Positions 34,994-43,942 are shown, counted from the stretch's first letter. The stretch is DNA of 64,000 bases from Clostridia bacterium (GCA_017409005.1 JAFQTP010000001.1:1-64000), one strand, 5' to 3'. The notes: generated from the letters alone by a model not told the origin. Numbers and translations are program-made.

Positions 34994-35832
34994 TAAATAA
35001 TGTGCTTTTTTAATTTTATTTTTTTAGGTTTTTCAGGCTTTACCTTTCCATTTAAAATTGCTTTAATTTTTTCCATTTGAAAAATTGTGGCTTTATAGCC
35101 CTCTTCAATCATTTCGTCTATGGAATTTAGTTTTGTAGATTTAAAACGTTTAAGGTCTGGTTGAATAATAATATCGCTGTTTAAATAGCCCTTTAAGCTG
35201 TTGCTTTTCATCATAATTCGCATGCTAGCCATTAAAGTATCAACCAGTTTATCGCTATCGGTGCCATAACCACGAGTGCTGTTAACATCAATAGCAATAA
35301 CACTATCACAATTAAACACAAGTGCTGGCACATTGCTAGGAATGTTGTTACTTAGCCCACCATCATGCAAAACATATCCATTATATTTAACCGGCAAAAA
35401 CACGCCCGGAACCGAACAACTTCCGGCAACAATTTTTGACAAATTTCCACTTGTAAAATGAATTTCTTGACCGGTTTTAATATCTACAGCAACAGCACAA
35501 AACTTACGTTTTAAATCCTCGATATTAATATCACCCAAGTATTTTTTAACTAAATTTTGAATACCATCGGTTTTAGATGGAACAAGCGGAATAATTCCGG
35601 TTTTAATATCTTTAACATTTAATGTTTTAACAAAACTAATCATTTGTTCGCTTGTTACACCAGCGGCATAAAAAGCTGCAATAATACTTCCAACGCTGGT
35701 TCCAACAACATAATCAAAATTAATTCCGTGTTCTTCAAATGCCTTAATTGCACCAATATGTGCAAGCCCTCTGGTTGCACCGCCACCCAACACTAGTGCT
35801 GGACGTTTTGGTTTTTTACTAAATAATCCCAA
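34993..35832 (-). CDS. Patatin-like phospholipase
   Basis: A 279-residue cytoplasmic or membrane-associated lipid acyl hydrolase. It has the Gly-rich oxyanion motif LGGGATRGLAHIGAI (15-29), the nucleophile elbow GTSVG (Ser46) and the DGG motif of the catalytic Asp near 151. The YchK/RssA type group is the nearest by layout. The start is TTG with AGGAG seven bases upstream. The stop overlaps the start of the ComEC-like gene, so lipid and surface-hydrolase genes form one unit. Confidence 0.88.
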   Translation of the reverse strand: MGLFSKKPKRPALVLGGGATRGLAHIGAIKAFEEHGINFDYVVGTSVGSIIAAFYAAGVTSEQMISFVKTLNVKDIKTGIIPLVPSKTDGIQNLVKKYLGDINIEDLKRKFCAVAVDIKTGQEIHFTSGNLSKIVAGSCSVPGVFLPVKYNGYVLHDGGLSNNIPSNVPALVFNCDSVIAIDVNSTRGYGTDSDKLVDTLMASMRIMMKSNSLKGYLNSDIIIQPDLKRFKSTKLNSIDEMIEEGYKATIFQMEKIKAILNGKVKPEKPKKIKLKKHII

Positions 35833-35920
35833 ATTAAGCTCCTAAACAAATCTTTACCTCTATTTTAACAAAATAAACCTATTTATAAAAGTAAATAAAA
35901 AGTTATTAATTAAATAGCAA

Positions 35921-35950
35921 CAAAAAAACACCAACAAATGTTGGTGTTTT
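35921..35950 (-). terminator. Terminator after the coiled-coil protein gene
   Basis: ACACCAACA/TGTTGGTGT stem followed by a T-run on the minus strand. Confidence 0.8.
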
Positions 35951-35956
35951 AATTTT

Positions 35957-37645
35957 TTATTTACCTTCGTTTTCGTCGTACCAAGCAATTGCAGCTTTAA
36001 CATTTTCGATATCAGCCATTAATCGGTCGTAAGTTTTTGTTAAAAGTTTGTTTGCTTTTTCAAGCACTGGATAACGGTCTTTGTTTTGTTTTAAAACTTG
36101 GTCGCAGTGGAACACACTTTCTTTAAGTTCGTTTAATTGTTTAACATCTTCGTCAAGTTTTTCTTTACGTTTAGGGTCGATGTTAGCAGAACTTTTTACG
36201 CCATAAATTGCAACTTTTTGCTTTGCAACAATTGCTTCTTTGCGGCGTAGTTTTTCTTGGTCGCGTTCATACGATTTTTTAATGCGTTGTAGTGGAACAA
36301 ATTCACGTTTGTTTGCACGTAAATCTTTTTCAACTTCTTTAAGTTCAGCATTTAAGCTATCAAGTTTTTTCAAGTAGTATTCTTTAGTGTAATATGGTTT
36401 TTTACCCGCAGATTCTTGAATTTGTTTAAGTTCTTCAACTTCTTTAGCAAGTTGTGCTTTTTCTTGTACAATACGGTCTAGTTCGCCAGCATTTTCTTCG
36501 GCAGCACGTTTATATTTTTTAAGTTCAGCATTTTCAACCGAAATACGGTCTAACTCTAATGCACGTTCTTTAGCTGCTTGTTTATATTTTTGAAGTTCAG
36601 CATTTTCTTTTTCAACGCGTTCAAGTTCAGATTCTCTGCGAAGTGCAACTTCTTTATATTTAAGTAGTTCTTGTTTTTCGCGGTCTAGTTGTTCGTGTGT
36701 AAGTTTTAGTTCGTCAAGTTCTTTAAGTTTTTCTTTCATTGCACGATTATATTCACGCTTTGTTTGTTTCATTTCGTTAGCATAATCGGTATCTTTAACT
36801 TCTTGTAAATCCATAAATGCAGACCTACGAAGTGTGAAAATATCTTCACGAAGTTTCTTTAATTGTTTAACGCTAGCATCTTCTTTTTTAGCTTGAGCTT
36901 TTTCTTTTTGTTGTTGTTTAGCACGGCGTGCTTCCTCGTCGCGGCGTCTAGCCTCTTCACCAGCTGCAATTCTTGCTTGTTCAGCAATACGTTTTGCTTC
37001 TTCTTCAGCAGCAATTCTAGCCTCTTCAGCACGACGTCTTTCTTCTTCAGCTTCACGGCGAGCTTGTTCAGCACGTTTACGATTTTCTTCTTCTTCACGG
37101 CGATTACGTTCAAGCTCGGCTTGTTGTTTTTTAAGTTCGCTTTCTAGTGCAATTTGGTTAAGTGCAATTTGAGTTGTTTCTTTAATTGCATCGGCAAGTT
37201 CGTTATCGTCTTCCTCGTCGTCAACCTCAGAAAAAACAGGTTGAGGTTTTGGCTCTGGAGCAGGTTTTCTAACTGGCTCTTTAATCATTGCACGGCTTTG
37301 AAGCATTTTTTGTTCTTCTGCTGCTTTTTCGAAGTCTACAGAAGAAACAACTTCTGGTTGTTTTTTGTTTTCTTGCGCTTCAATATCACGTTGTTCCATT
37401 TCTTGATAGTAAGGAATAACAGTTGGTTTTTGTTGAAGTGCTTGTTGAGGTTCTTCCTCCCTTACTGGAGTTGGATTGTAGGCTTGTGTTGTTCCAGTTT
37501 TTCTAGTTTTATGAAAAAACACACCTTCGTGTCCATCGAAAGTTGATAAAATAAGGTCGCCAATTAAAACAACAACAAAGGCTCCTAAACAAACAATTGC
37601 TAAAATTCCTAGCACATCTAAAACTACGTTTAATACTTCTAACAT
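35957..37645 (-). CDS. Membrane-anchored coiled-coil protein
   Basis: A 562-residue protein with one N-terminal span (about 8-32), a Pro/Gln/Glu-rich cytoplasmic linker to about 165, a highly charged Glu/Arg/Ala helix (about 165-250), and further coiled coil to the end. Within it three 24-residue repeats stand in tandem (about 318-390), each of the form ELxKYK...ELxRI.xEN. The design (tail anchor plus long rod) suggests a cell-shape, division or cytoskeleton-like scaffold; nothing identifies a partner. GGAGG precedes the ATG. It lies just after ssrA with no clear promoter between, so it may be read from the smpB-ssrA transcript. Confidence 0.75.
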   Translation of the reverse strand: MLEVLNVVLDVLGILAIVCLGAFVVVLIGDLILSTFDGHEGVFFHKTRKTGTTQAYNPTPVREEEPQQALQQKPTVIPYYQEMEQRDIEAQENKKQPEVVSSVDFEKAAEEQKMLQSRAMIKEPVRKPAPEPKPQPVFSEVDDEEDDNELADAIKETTQIALNQIALESELKKQQAELERNRREEEENRKRAEQARREAEEERRRAEEARIAAEEEAKRIAEQARIAAGEEARRRDEEARRAKQQQKEKAQAKKEDASVKQLKKLREDIFTLRRSAFMDLQEVKDTDYANEMKQTKREYNRAMKEKLKELDELKLTHEQLDREKQELLKYKEVALRRESELERVEKENAELQKYKQAAKERALELDRISVENAELKKYKRAAEENAGELDRIVQEKAQLAKEVEELKQIQESAGKKPYYTKEYYLKKLDSLNAELKEVEKDLRANKREFVPLQRIKKSYERDQEKLRRKEAIVAKQKVAIYGVKSSANIDPKRKEKLDEDVKQLNELKESVFHCDQVLKQNKDRYPVLEKANKLLTKTYDRLMADIENVKAAIAWYDENEGK

Positions 37646-37692
37646 ATTAATCCTCCGTGGTTAATTGTTTATATCCACCCTAAAATGTTTAT

Positions 37693-38050
37693 TGGTGGAA
37701 GCGGCGGGAGTTGAACCCGCGTCCGAAAAAGAAATTTTAAACCTTTCTACATGTTTAGTTAATTTGAGCGTTTTCATTAAACCTAAAAAAATTAACAAAT
37801 ATAAGTTTAACTAGCCAAATATGTTCTAACTTAAACCCTTTGGCAAAATTTAAATTAGTTCCCTACTAAAATGGCGCCCTATGTAAGCCCGTAGGCATGC
37901 TTACTAGAACGAGCTACTAGCTTTAAGTTACGCAGCAGCTAATACAGTTTTTTGTTCTGCATTTAAATTTTAAGTTTCCGTTTTAACGTAGACGAGCCTA
38001 CGACATGCTTAGCCTAACCTTTACAATCCCGTCGAAACCATTACGCCCCC
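37693..38050 (-). ncRNA. ssrA: Transfer-messenger RNA (tmRNA)
   Basis: The 5' end GGGGGCGTAATGGTTTCGAC and the 3' end with a T-arm and encoded CCA form the tRNA-like domain of tmRNA. The tag frame runs to a TAA at 37928-37930 and ends AEQKTVLAAA; an in-frame TAA lies four codons before its Ala, so the tag is short. It begins 16 bases after the smpB stop, so both partners of trans-translation share a transcript. Confidence 0.97.
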
Positions 38051-38066
38051 ATAAGGGTGAATGTGG

Positions 38067-38519
38067 TTAGTTTTTGTAATTTTTTAAAGTTCTTTCCAAA
38101 TCACGTTTAATATCTTTTTGCTTTAAAGTTTCTTTTTTATCAAAGTTTTGTTTACCTTTGCAAAGCCCAACTTCAACTTTAACAAGCGAATTTTTAAAAT
38201 ATAACTTTGTTGGAATTAAAGTGTAGCCTTTAACCTGAACCTTTGAAAGCAATTTTTCAATTTCTTTTTTGTGCATAAGAAGCTTATGGTCTCTGCGTTC
38301 GTCTGGGGTAAACGCCGAAGATTTTTCGTAGGGTTTAACATACATGTTTTTAATAACAATTTCTCTATTTTTATCAATTAAAATAAAGGAATCTTTTAAA
38401 TTGCAGTTTCCTGCCCTAATGCTTTTAACTTCGCTACCCTCTAAACAAATGCCTGCCTCGTAAGTATCTTCCACAAAATAATCGTGATAGGCCTTTCGAT
38501 TAGTTGATACAATTTTCAT
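38067..38519 (-). CDS. smpB: SsrA-binding protein SmpB
   Basis: Binds the tRNA-like domain of tmRNA and brings it to stalled ribosomes. The 150-residue beta-barrel protein shows NRKAYHDYFVEDTYEAGI near the start, the GSEVKSIR motif and a basic, disordered C-terminal tail (KRDLERTLKNYKN) that enters the mRNA channel. Length is normal and AAGGAG precedes the ATG. The gene has a promoter at 38604-38631 behind a terminator of rnr, and ssrA follows directly. Confidence 0.97.
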   Translation of the reverse strand: MKIVSTNRKAYHDYFVEDTYEAGICLEGSEVKSIRAGNCNLKDSFILIDKNREIVIKNMYVKPYEKSSAFTPDERRDHKLLMHKKEIEKLLSKVQVKGYTLIPTKLYFKNSLVKVEVGLCKGKQNFDKKETLKQKDIKRDLERTLKNYKN

Positions 38520-38603
38520 TTTGTCTCCTTGTGATTTGCTTACACCTGTTTTTAAGCATAAAAAATGCAGTAAAACTGGCTAACAAGGAAATTTCACATC
38601 CTT

Positions 38604-38631
38604 ATTATAGCACATTCTAAAAATAATACAA
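38604..38631 (-). promoter_or_regulatory. Promoter of smpB-ssrA
   Basis: TTGTAT (38626-38631), 16 bp and TATAAT (38604-38609) preceded by TGC, an extended -10. The -35 overlaps the base of the rnr terminator. Confidence 0.65.
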
Positions 38632-38681
38632 TACCCCTTTTTAAATTTTTTTTGGCTTAAAACTTAAAAAAGAGGTATTGT
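38617..38681 (-). terminator. Terminator after rnr
   Basis: A long stem pairs CAATACCTCTTTTTT with AAAAAAGGGGTATTG across an AT-rich loop and runs into a T-rich stretch. Confidence 0.7.
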
Positions 38682-38716
38682 TTTTAGTAAAATTTTATAA
38701 ATTTTTACAATTTTTA

Positions 38717-40912
38717 TTAAATTAACACAAAATCTACTTCGCGAGATAAAATATCGGCTCTAACACATTTAACTTTAACTGTTTTGCCAATAACATATTT
38801 TTCTTTCATGCCACGAAGTTCGAAGTTTGCTTCGTCATATTCATAACTATCGCGTGGAAGGTCTGAAATTCTAACCATTCCTTCAACTGTGTTTTCAAGT
38901 TCAACAAATATACCAAAATTGGTAACACCACTAATTTTTCCTTCAAACTCCTCGCCAATGTGGTGTGTCATGTAGAACACACGATATAGGTCATCTACAT
39001 CACGCTCAACTTTTTCAGCAGCTTGTTCCCTATCGGACGAGTGCATTGAACTTGCCACAACAAACTGACGTTGCTCAGTTAGCACTTTACCAGTTAATTC
39101 ACCTCTTAAATCGGCTTTAATAATGCGGTGAATTGTTAAATCTGGATAACGTCTAATTGGCGATGTGAAGTGGCAATACCTAACACTTGCAATACCATAG
39201 TGTCCAATGCAATCTGGACTATATTTAGCCTTTTTCATGCTACGCAAACAAATGCGATTTAACATGTAGCTTGCATCTAACTCTTTAACTTGCTCTAAAA
39301 TTTTTTGTAGGTCTAATGGTGCAACACTTTCTGGGTTTGCAGTTGTTTTAACTCCCATACTTGTTGCCATACGAATAAAGTTTGCCATTTTTTCGGCGTC
39401 TGGCGTTTCGTGAATACGATAAACAAATGGTGCTTTAATTTCCTTATAATGTGTTGCAATTGCTTCGTTTGCAGCAATCATAAAACTTTCAATAAGCCTG
39501 TGGCTATCTTCTCTAGGTGCTTTTTTAACATCTAAAACATCGCCTAGTTCGTTTAATGTAATTTTAACTTCTGGAATGTCAAAATCAATTGCGCCACGTT
39601 TTTCACGCATTTTAATTAAAATGTGGCTAAGTTCGTTCATATCAAGTAAGTCTTGAACAAACTCACTGTTTTCTTCACGAGTAAGTTCGTCGCCATCTAA
39701 AATTTTTGTTACGGTTGTGTAAGTAAAACGCTTTTTGCTGTTAATAATACTTTCACAAATTTCGTGGTTAACACATTCGCCGTTATTATTAATATCCATA
39801 AACACCGAAAGAGCGAGCCTATCAACATTTTCGTTTAAACTACAAATTCCATTACTTAAATTGCGAGGAAGCATTGGCAAAACCAAATTAGGAAAATAAA
39901 CACTAGTTCCACGTTTAAATGCCTCTTTATCTAGAGGATTATTCATTTTAACATATTCGCCAACATCGGCAATGTGAACACCAAGTTTATAGGTTCCGTT
40001 TTTGTTTTTAGAAATTGAAATAGCGTCGTCTAAATCGCGGCTATCTTCGCCATCGATAGTAAAGCATCTAAGTGCAGTTAAATCGCGGCGATGCGCATAT
40101 TTACTTTTATCAACTTCCTCTGGCATTGTGTTTGCAAACTCAATAACCTTTTTAGGAAATTCTTCATATAAATCGTAGCTTCTAATAATTGCCTTAACTT
40201 CGGTTTCAATTTTGTTAGGTGCACCTAAAACTTCAATAACCTGACCAGTAGGGTTTTTCTTGTTTGAATAGTTATCAATTTTAACAACAACCTTATCGCC
40301 ATGGTTAGCACCCAAAACTTTAGAAATTGGAACCATAATATCTTTACCAAACTTAACATCGTCTGGCATAACCATTGCATTGCCCTTAGATAAGAATATT
40401 TTACCAACAACACGCTCGTTGCCACGCTCTAAAATTTGAATAACTTTACCCTCTAGGCGTTTGCCATCACGTTCACGTTTAACTTCGGCAACAACAGTAT
40501 CGTTGTTAATTGCACCGTTAAGGTCTTTACCAGCAATAAACACATCGTCGTACATACTATCAAACGGAACAAGGAACGCAAAATCGCTTTTTGTACCCTG
40601 AATTTTACCTTGAAGTTTAAACGCTTTAATTTTAGCATTACGTTTTTTATCTTTGCGTGCAAGCATTTCTTCGGCTTCTTCAACCATTTGGTCGTAAGGG
40701 CTAAGTTTGCGATTATCAAACTCAGAAAAAGCATCTTCTTCGCCATCTTTTTTTATTTTAAAATCGCCATTGGCAATAAGTTGGTCTAATAAACTTTTAA
40801 CTTCCTCAAAAGGTTTATTGTTTAAAACACAAAGTTGTGCAATTATAAACTCGTAAGGCAAATTTGCTAATTTATTAACTTCAATTTGATTTAAAACTTT
40901 TTGTTTATCCAT
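38717..40912 (-). CDS. rnr: Ribonuclease R
   Basis: A 731-residue 3'-5' exoribonuclease that can digest structured RNA and works with tmRNA-SmpB in removing defective mRNA. It has N-terminal winged-helix and cold-shock-like domains, the RNB catalytic domain with the metal motif DGEDSRDLDDAIS near residue 290, and a C-terminal S1 domain (GKISGVTNFGIFVELENT). Length is typical. It follows secG in the same direction; a terminator-like hairpin separates them, and smpB-ssrA come next. Confidence 0.96.
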   Translation of the reverse strand: MDKQKVLNQIEVNKLANLPYEFIIAQLCVLNNKPFEEVKSLLDQLIANGDFKIKKDGEEDAFSEFDNRKLSPYDQMVEEAEEMLARKDKKRNAKIKAFKLQGKIQGTKSDFAFLVPFDSMYDDVFIAGKDLNGAINNDTVVAEVKRERDGKRLEGKVIQILERGNERVVGKIFLSKGNAMVMPDDVKFGKDIMVPISKVLGANHGDKVVVKIDNYSNKKNPTGQVIEVLGAPNKIETEVKAIIRSYDLYEEFPKKVIEFANTMPEEVDKSKYAHRRDLTALRCFTIDGEDSRDLDDAISISKNKNGTYKLGVHIADVGEYVKMNNPLDKEAFKRGTSVYFPNLVLPMLPRNLSNGICSLNENVDRLALSVFMDINNNGECVNHEICESIINSKKRFTYTTVTKILDGDELTREENSEFVQDLLDMNELSHILIKMREKRGAIDFDIPEVKITLNELGDVLDVKKAPREDSHRLIESFMIAANEAIATHYKEIKAPFVYRIHETPDAEKMANFIRMATSMGVKTTANPESVAPLDLQKILEQVKELDASYMLNRICLRSMKKAKYSPDCIGHYGIASVRYCHFTSPIRRYPDLTIHRIIKADLRGELTGKVLTEQRQFVVASSMHSSDREQAAEKVERDVDDLYRVFYMTHHIGEEFEGKISGVTNFGIFVELENTVEGMVRISDLPRDSYEYDEANFELRGMKEKYVIGKTVKVKCVRADILSREVDFVLI

Positions 40913-40931
40913 ATTTTTTCCTATAAAAATT

Positions 40932-40970
40932 AATTAAAAAGGCTCCTAAATGAATTTAAGAGCCAAAAAA
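40932..40970 (-). terminator. Hairpin between secG and rnr
   Basis: GGCTC-TTAAA pairs with TTTAG-GAGCC and is followed by five Ts; it probably attenuates secG transcripts before rnr. Confidence 0.7.
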
Positions 40971-40975
40971 TGTTA

Positions 40976-41305
40976 TTAAACGTTGAAACCTGTGTAAATA
41001 CCAAATGAAATAAAGTATAGTAAAGTTAAAACAAAAATAACAATGGCGCTAATAACAATTGCCTTTTTAAGTCTGCCTTCCTTACTGCCACCTTTGTGTT
41101 GCATGTAGTAGCTATCGTTAGTTCCGGTTATAACATTATTTCCACCATCAGGGTTTGAAGTTGTTAGCAAAGCAGCAACAATAATAACAACTGCAGCTAA
41201 AGCAACTAAAACAATTAAAATGGTTTGGATAATTGGAAACGATTTACTAATCCAATCAGGAATTGGTTTTGCTACATCGTTTAATAATAAATTAAATAAT
41301 TTCAT
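40976..41305 (-). CDS. secG: Preprotein translocase subunit SecG
   Basis: A 109-residue membrane protein with two spans (about 26-49 and 81-103) and the conserved cytoplasmic loop between them (NDSYYMQHKGGSKEGRLKKA). SecG aids SecYE-mediated export. The first span is preceded by an extended N-terminus of about 25 residues, longer than in most SecG. I start it at the ATG at 41305, which has GGAGGC upstream; an earlier in-frame start lacks one. The secG-rnr-smpB order supports the call. Confidence 0.85.
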   Translation of the reverse strand: MKLFNLLLNDVAKPIPDWISKSFPIIQTILIVLVALAAVVIIVAALLTTSNPDGGNNVITGTNDSYYMQHKGGSKEGRLKKAIVISAIVIFVLTLLYFISFGIYTGFNV

Positions 41306-41349
41306 GTTGCCTCCAAACAAAAAATAAATATAATCAATTTTGCAAATAA

Positions 41350-41378
41350 ATTATATCATACACACCACTTTCAAGCAA
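41350..41378 (-). promoter_or_regulatory. secG promoter
   Basis: TTGCTT (41373-41378), 17 bp and TATAAT (41350-41355). Confidence 0.7.
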
Positions 41379-41390
41379 GAAAAAGCAAAC

Positions 41391-41417
41391 AAAAAAACAC
41401 GCATAATTGCGTGTTTT
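41391..41417 (-). terminator. Terminator after the 79-residue membrane protein gene
   Basis: AAACACGCA/TGCGTGTTT stem with Ts on the minus strand. Confidence 0.75.
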
Positions 41418-41437
41418 TAAAAGTTTTTTAGTTTTAA

Positions 41438-41677
41438 TTAAATCATAAAGGCAAAAGCAACAGCAAAAACAACTAATGCAATAAACACAAAAAACAAAAA
41501 CCAGTTTTTAATTAGTTTATCTTTTTTACTTCCTTTAACAGCAAAAATGAAGCACATAAACGCACCAAAAACCAAAACAAACATAATAAGCCCTTTAGTT
41601 ACTGGTGCCAACCCACGAATTGAATTATATAACTTGCTAAACATAGCACTAAACATATTTAACATTAATCCGTTCAT
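41438..41677 (-). CDS. Small two-span membrane protein
   Basis: A 79-residue protein with two hydrophobic segments (about 27-47 and 57-78) joined by a short basic loop (KGSKKDKLIK). I recognise no family. It has a promoter (41720-41749), an AAAGGGAAAC ribosome site and a terminator, so it is a complete single-gene unit. Position between tpiA and secG gives no firm hint. An internal Met at residue 5 or 8 is an alternative start. Confidence 0.65.
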   Translation of the reverse strand: MNGLMLNMFSAMFSKLYNSIRGLAPVTKGLIMFVLVFGAFMCFIFAVKGSKKDKLIKNWFLFFVFIALVVFAVAFAFMI

Positions 41678-41719
41678 TATTGTTTCCCTTTTAACCTTTT
41701 ACACATAGTTATTAGTATA

Positions 41720-41749
41720 ATTTTAACTTAAAAACACCCATCTAGTCAA
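41720..41749 (-). promoter_or_regulatory. Promoter of the 79-residue membrane protein gene
   Basis: TTGACT (41744-41749), 18 bp and TAAAAT (41720-41725). Confidence 0.6.
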
Positions 41750-41794
41750 TATTTTAAGTTAAATTACGGCTAAATTAACCAATTTAAGCCTAAA

Positions 41795-41826
41795 AAAGAT
41801 AAAAACTTGGGGTTACCCAAGTTTTA
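41795..41826 (-). terminator. Terminator after tpiA
   Basis: AAACTTGGG/CCCAAGTTT arms with a two-part T-run on the minus strand. Confidence 0.7.
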
Positions 41827-41838
41827 TTTTAATTATTA

Positions 41839-42585
41839 TTATCCTTTGTAATCAATAAGTTTTTTAAACTCGTCAACTTTTAAGCTTGCGCCACCAATTA
41901 AACCGCCATCAATGTGTGGTTGGCTTAAAATGTCGTTAACATTTTTACTGTTTAAACTACCACCATACAAAACAATAATATTATCTAAATTTGTTAAATC
42001 GTAAAGTTTTGCAATGGTTTCTTTAACGTGTTTAATGGTTTTTTCGGCATCTTGTTTGGTTGCACTAATTCCTGTGCCAATTGCCCAAACAGGTTCGTAA
42101 GCAAAAAACATTTTGTTTAGTGCGCTAGCCTCTACACCCTTAAGTGCACCAACTAGTTGTTTTTTTAACACTTTGTTTGTTTGCTTAGATTCACGCTCTT
42201 CTTTAGTTTCACCAATACATAAAATTGGTGTAAAACCCTCTTTTAAGGTTGTAATTAATTTTTGATTAATAAGCTCGTCGGTTTCACCAAAAAGTGCACG
42301 ACGTTCGCTGTGTCCCAAAATTACAAGTTCGGTGTTAAATTCTTTTAACATGTTTGCACTAATTTCGCCAGTGAAAGCACCTTTTGGTTGAAAATACATG
42401 TTTTGTGAACCAAAATGCACTTTTGACTTTTTGCACATTTTGTTTGCAAGTGGCAAATACACATACGGAACACAAACGCCAACATAATTTTCGCTTTGCT
42501 TAGCAACTTTTTTAAGTTCTTTAAAGTAAGCAGTAAGTTCGCTACCACTTAAATTCATTTTATGGTTTCCAATTAAATATTTCAT
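41839..42585 (-). CDS. tpiA: Triosephosphate isomerase
   Basis: Interconverts glyceraldehyde 3-phosphate and dihydroxyacetone phosphate in glycolysis. The 248-residue barrel has the N-terminal 'GNHKMN' (Lys), the HSERR motif with the catalytic His, the FAYEPVWAIGTG motif with the catalytic Glu and the 'YGGSLN' phosphate loop. It lies 16 bp after pgk with AAAGGG upstream and no promoter, so it is co-transcribed. The usual gap, gpmI and eno neighbours are not here. Confidence 0.97.
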   Translation of the reverse strand: MKYLIGNHKMNLSGSELTAYFKELKKVAKQSENYVGVCVPYVYLPLANKMCKKSKVHFGSQNMYFQPKGAFTGEISANMLKEFNTELVILGHSERRALFGETDELINQKLITTLKEGFTPILCIGETKEERESKQTNKVLKKQLVGALKGVEASALNKMFFAYEPVWAIGTGISATKQDAEKTIKHVKETIAKLYDLTNLDNIIVLYGGSLNSKNVNDILSQPHIDGGLIGGASLKVDEFKKLIDYKG

Positions 42586-42601
42586 GTTAACCCTTTATCC
42601 C

Positions 42602-43783
42602 CTATTTATTTTCAATAACATCAACAGCAGGCAAAACTTTTCCTTCAAATAGTTTTAAACTTGCTCCGCCACCAGTTGAAATGTGAGTAATTTTTTTAGC
42701 ATAGCCAAATTTAATAACTGCTGCAGCACTATCGCCACCACCAATAATTGTGGTTGCTTTTGTTTTTGCAAGTGCTTTAGCAACTTGTTTTGTCCCGTTT
42801 TCGAATGTTTTGTTTTCAAACACACCCATAGGTCCATTCCAAATAACTGTTTTTGCTTTTTTAACTGCTTTTTTATAAAGTTTAACAGTTTGTTTGCCAA
42901 TATCCATACCTAGCATATCGTTAGGAATGTTTGCATTAACCGTGTTTTTAACAACGGTTGGGTTTTCGAAGTTGTTTGTAACAACGTGGTCGCAAGGAAG
43001 CATAATTTCAACATTTTTTTCTTGAGCAAGTGCAAGTAAACGTTGAGCCTCTGCAATCATATCACGTTCAACACGGCTATTGCCTAAATTATAGTTTTGA
43101 GCGGCAAGAAATGTATAAGCCATTGCTCCGCCAACAATTAAAGTATCTACTTTGTTAAGCAAACTTTCTACAATGGTAATTTTATCGCTAACTTTAGCAC
43201 CACCCAAAATTCCAACAAATGGGCGTTTTGGGTCGTTAATTGTATCAACAATCATTTTAAGTTCTTTTTCAATTAAAAAACCTACTGCATTAGGAAGCAT
43301 TTTTGCAACACCATAGGTTGAAGCGTGTTTACGATGTGCTGTTCCAAACGCATCGTTAACATAAATATCGGCAAGTGCAGCAAGTTTTTCGCAGAAAGTT
43401 TTTTCATTTTCTTCTTCCTCTGCATAAAAACGTAAGTTTTCAAGCATTAACACTTGTCCAGATTCAAGTTCTTTTGCCATTTTAGCAGCGTCTTCGCCAA
43501 TGCAATCTTCGGCAAACTTAACTTCTTTTGCCAAATATTCCGAAAGTCTTACCGCAGTTGGTTTTAAGCTATATTTTAAATTAACTTCGCCTTCAGGACG
43601 TCCAAGGTGGCTCATTACAATAACACTTGCACCATTATCTAATAAATATTTAATGGTTGGAAGTTCTTCTTTAATGCGGTTATCATCAGTAATAACACCA
43701 TCTTTAAGTGGAACATTAAAATCCACGCGAAGCAACACTTTTTTGTTATAAACATCAATATCTCTAATTGTTTTCTTATCCAT
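42602..43783 (-). CDS. pgk: Phosphoglycerate kinase
   Basis: Transfers phosphate from 1,3-bisphosphoglycerate to ADP. The 393-residue protein has RVDFNVP near residue 17, the HLGRP motif near 56, 'GGAKVSDKI' and the C-terminal GGGDSAAA nucleotide loop with TGGGA. The ATG at 43783 is chosen because TTAGGAGA precedes it and the family N-terminus starts there; an in-frame start 11 codons earlier has neither. The stop codon is TAG. A promoter (43822-43850) and a perfect palindrome (43875-43893) lie upstream. Confidence 0.97.
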   Translation of the reverse strand: MDKKTIRDIDVYNKKVLLRVDFNVPLKDGVITDDNRIKEELPTIKYLLDNGASVIVMSHLGRPEGEVNLKYSLKPTAVRLSEYLAKEVKFAEDCIGEDAAKMAKELESGQVLMLENLRFYAEEEENEKTFCEKLAALADIYVNDAFGTAHRKHASTYGVAKMLPNAVGFLIEKELKMIVDTINDPKRPFVGILGGAKVSDKITIVESLLNKVDTLIVGGAMAYTFLAAQNYNLGNSRVERDMIAEAQRLLALAQEKNVEIMLPCDHVVTNNFENPTVVKNTVNANIPNDMLGMDIGKQTVKLYKKAVKKAKTVIWNGPMGVFENKTFENGTKQVAKALAKTKATTIIGGGDSAAAVIKFGYAKKITHISTGGGASLKLFEGKVLPAVDVIENK

Positions 43784-43821
43784 AAAAAATCTCCTAATTA
43801 ATATTTCTATTAACACTTAAA

Positions 43822-43850
43822 AGTATATATTAAAAATTAATATGAAGCAA
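43822..43850 (-). promoter_or_regulatory. pgk-tpiA promoter
   Basis: TTGCTT (43845-43850), 17 bp and TATACT (43822-43827). Confidence 0.65.
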
Positions 43851-43874
43851 ACAAGTTTTAAATTATTTTTATTT

Positions 43875-43893
43875 ATGGCAAAAATTTTGCCAT
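43875..43893. promoter_or_regulatory. Perfect 19-bp palindrome upstream of pgk
   Basis: ATGGCAAAA and TTTTGCCAT flank a single A, about 25 bp upstream of the pgk -35. It has the shape of a homodimer operator, and no T-run marks it as a terminator. Confidence 0.5.
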
Positions 43894-43908
43894 TTTGACA
43901 CATTTTAA

Positions 43909-43942
43909 ATAAAAAAGTTAGAGGTTAAATTAAACCTCTAAC
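43909..43942 (-). terminator. Terminator overlapping the end of the inositol-phosphatase gene
   Basis: GTTAGAGGTT/AACCTCTAAC stem includes the stop codon and is followed by six Ts on the minus strand. Confidence 0.8.

Noticed and set aside
36863..37546. Phe/Ser-rich forward frames opposite the coiled-coil gene
   Set aside because: They are antisense shadows of Glu/Lys-rich coding sequence, have no ribosome site, and the minus-strand gene explains the region fully.
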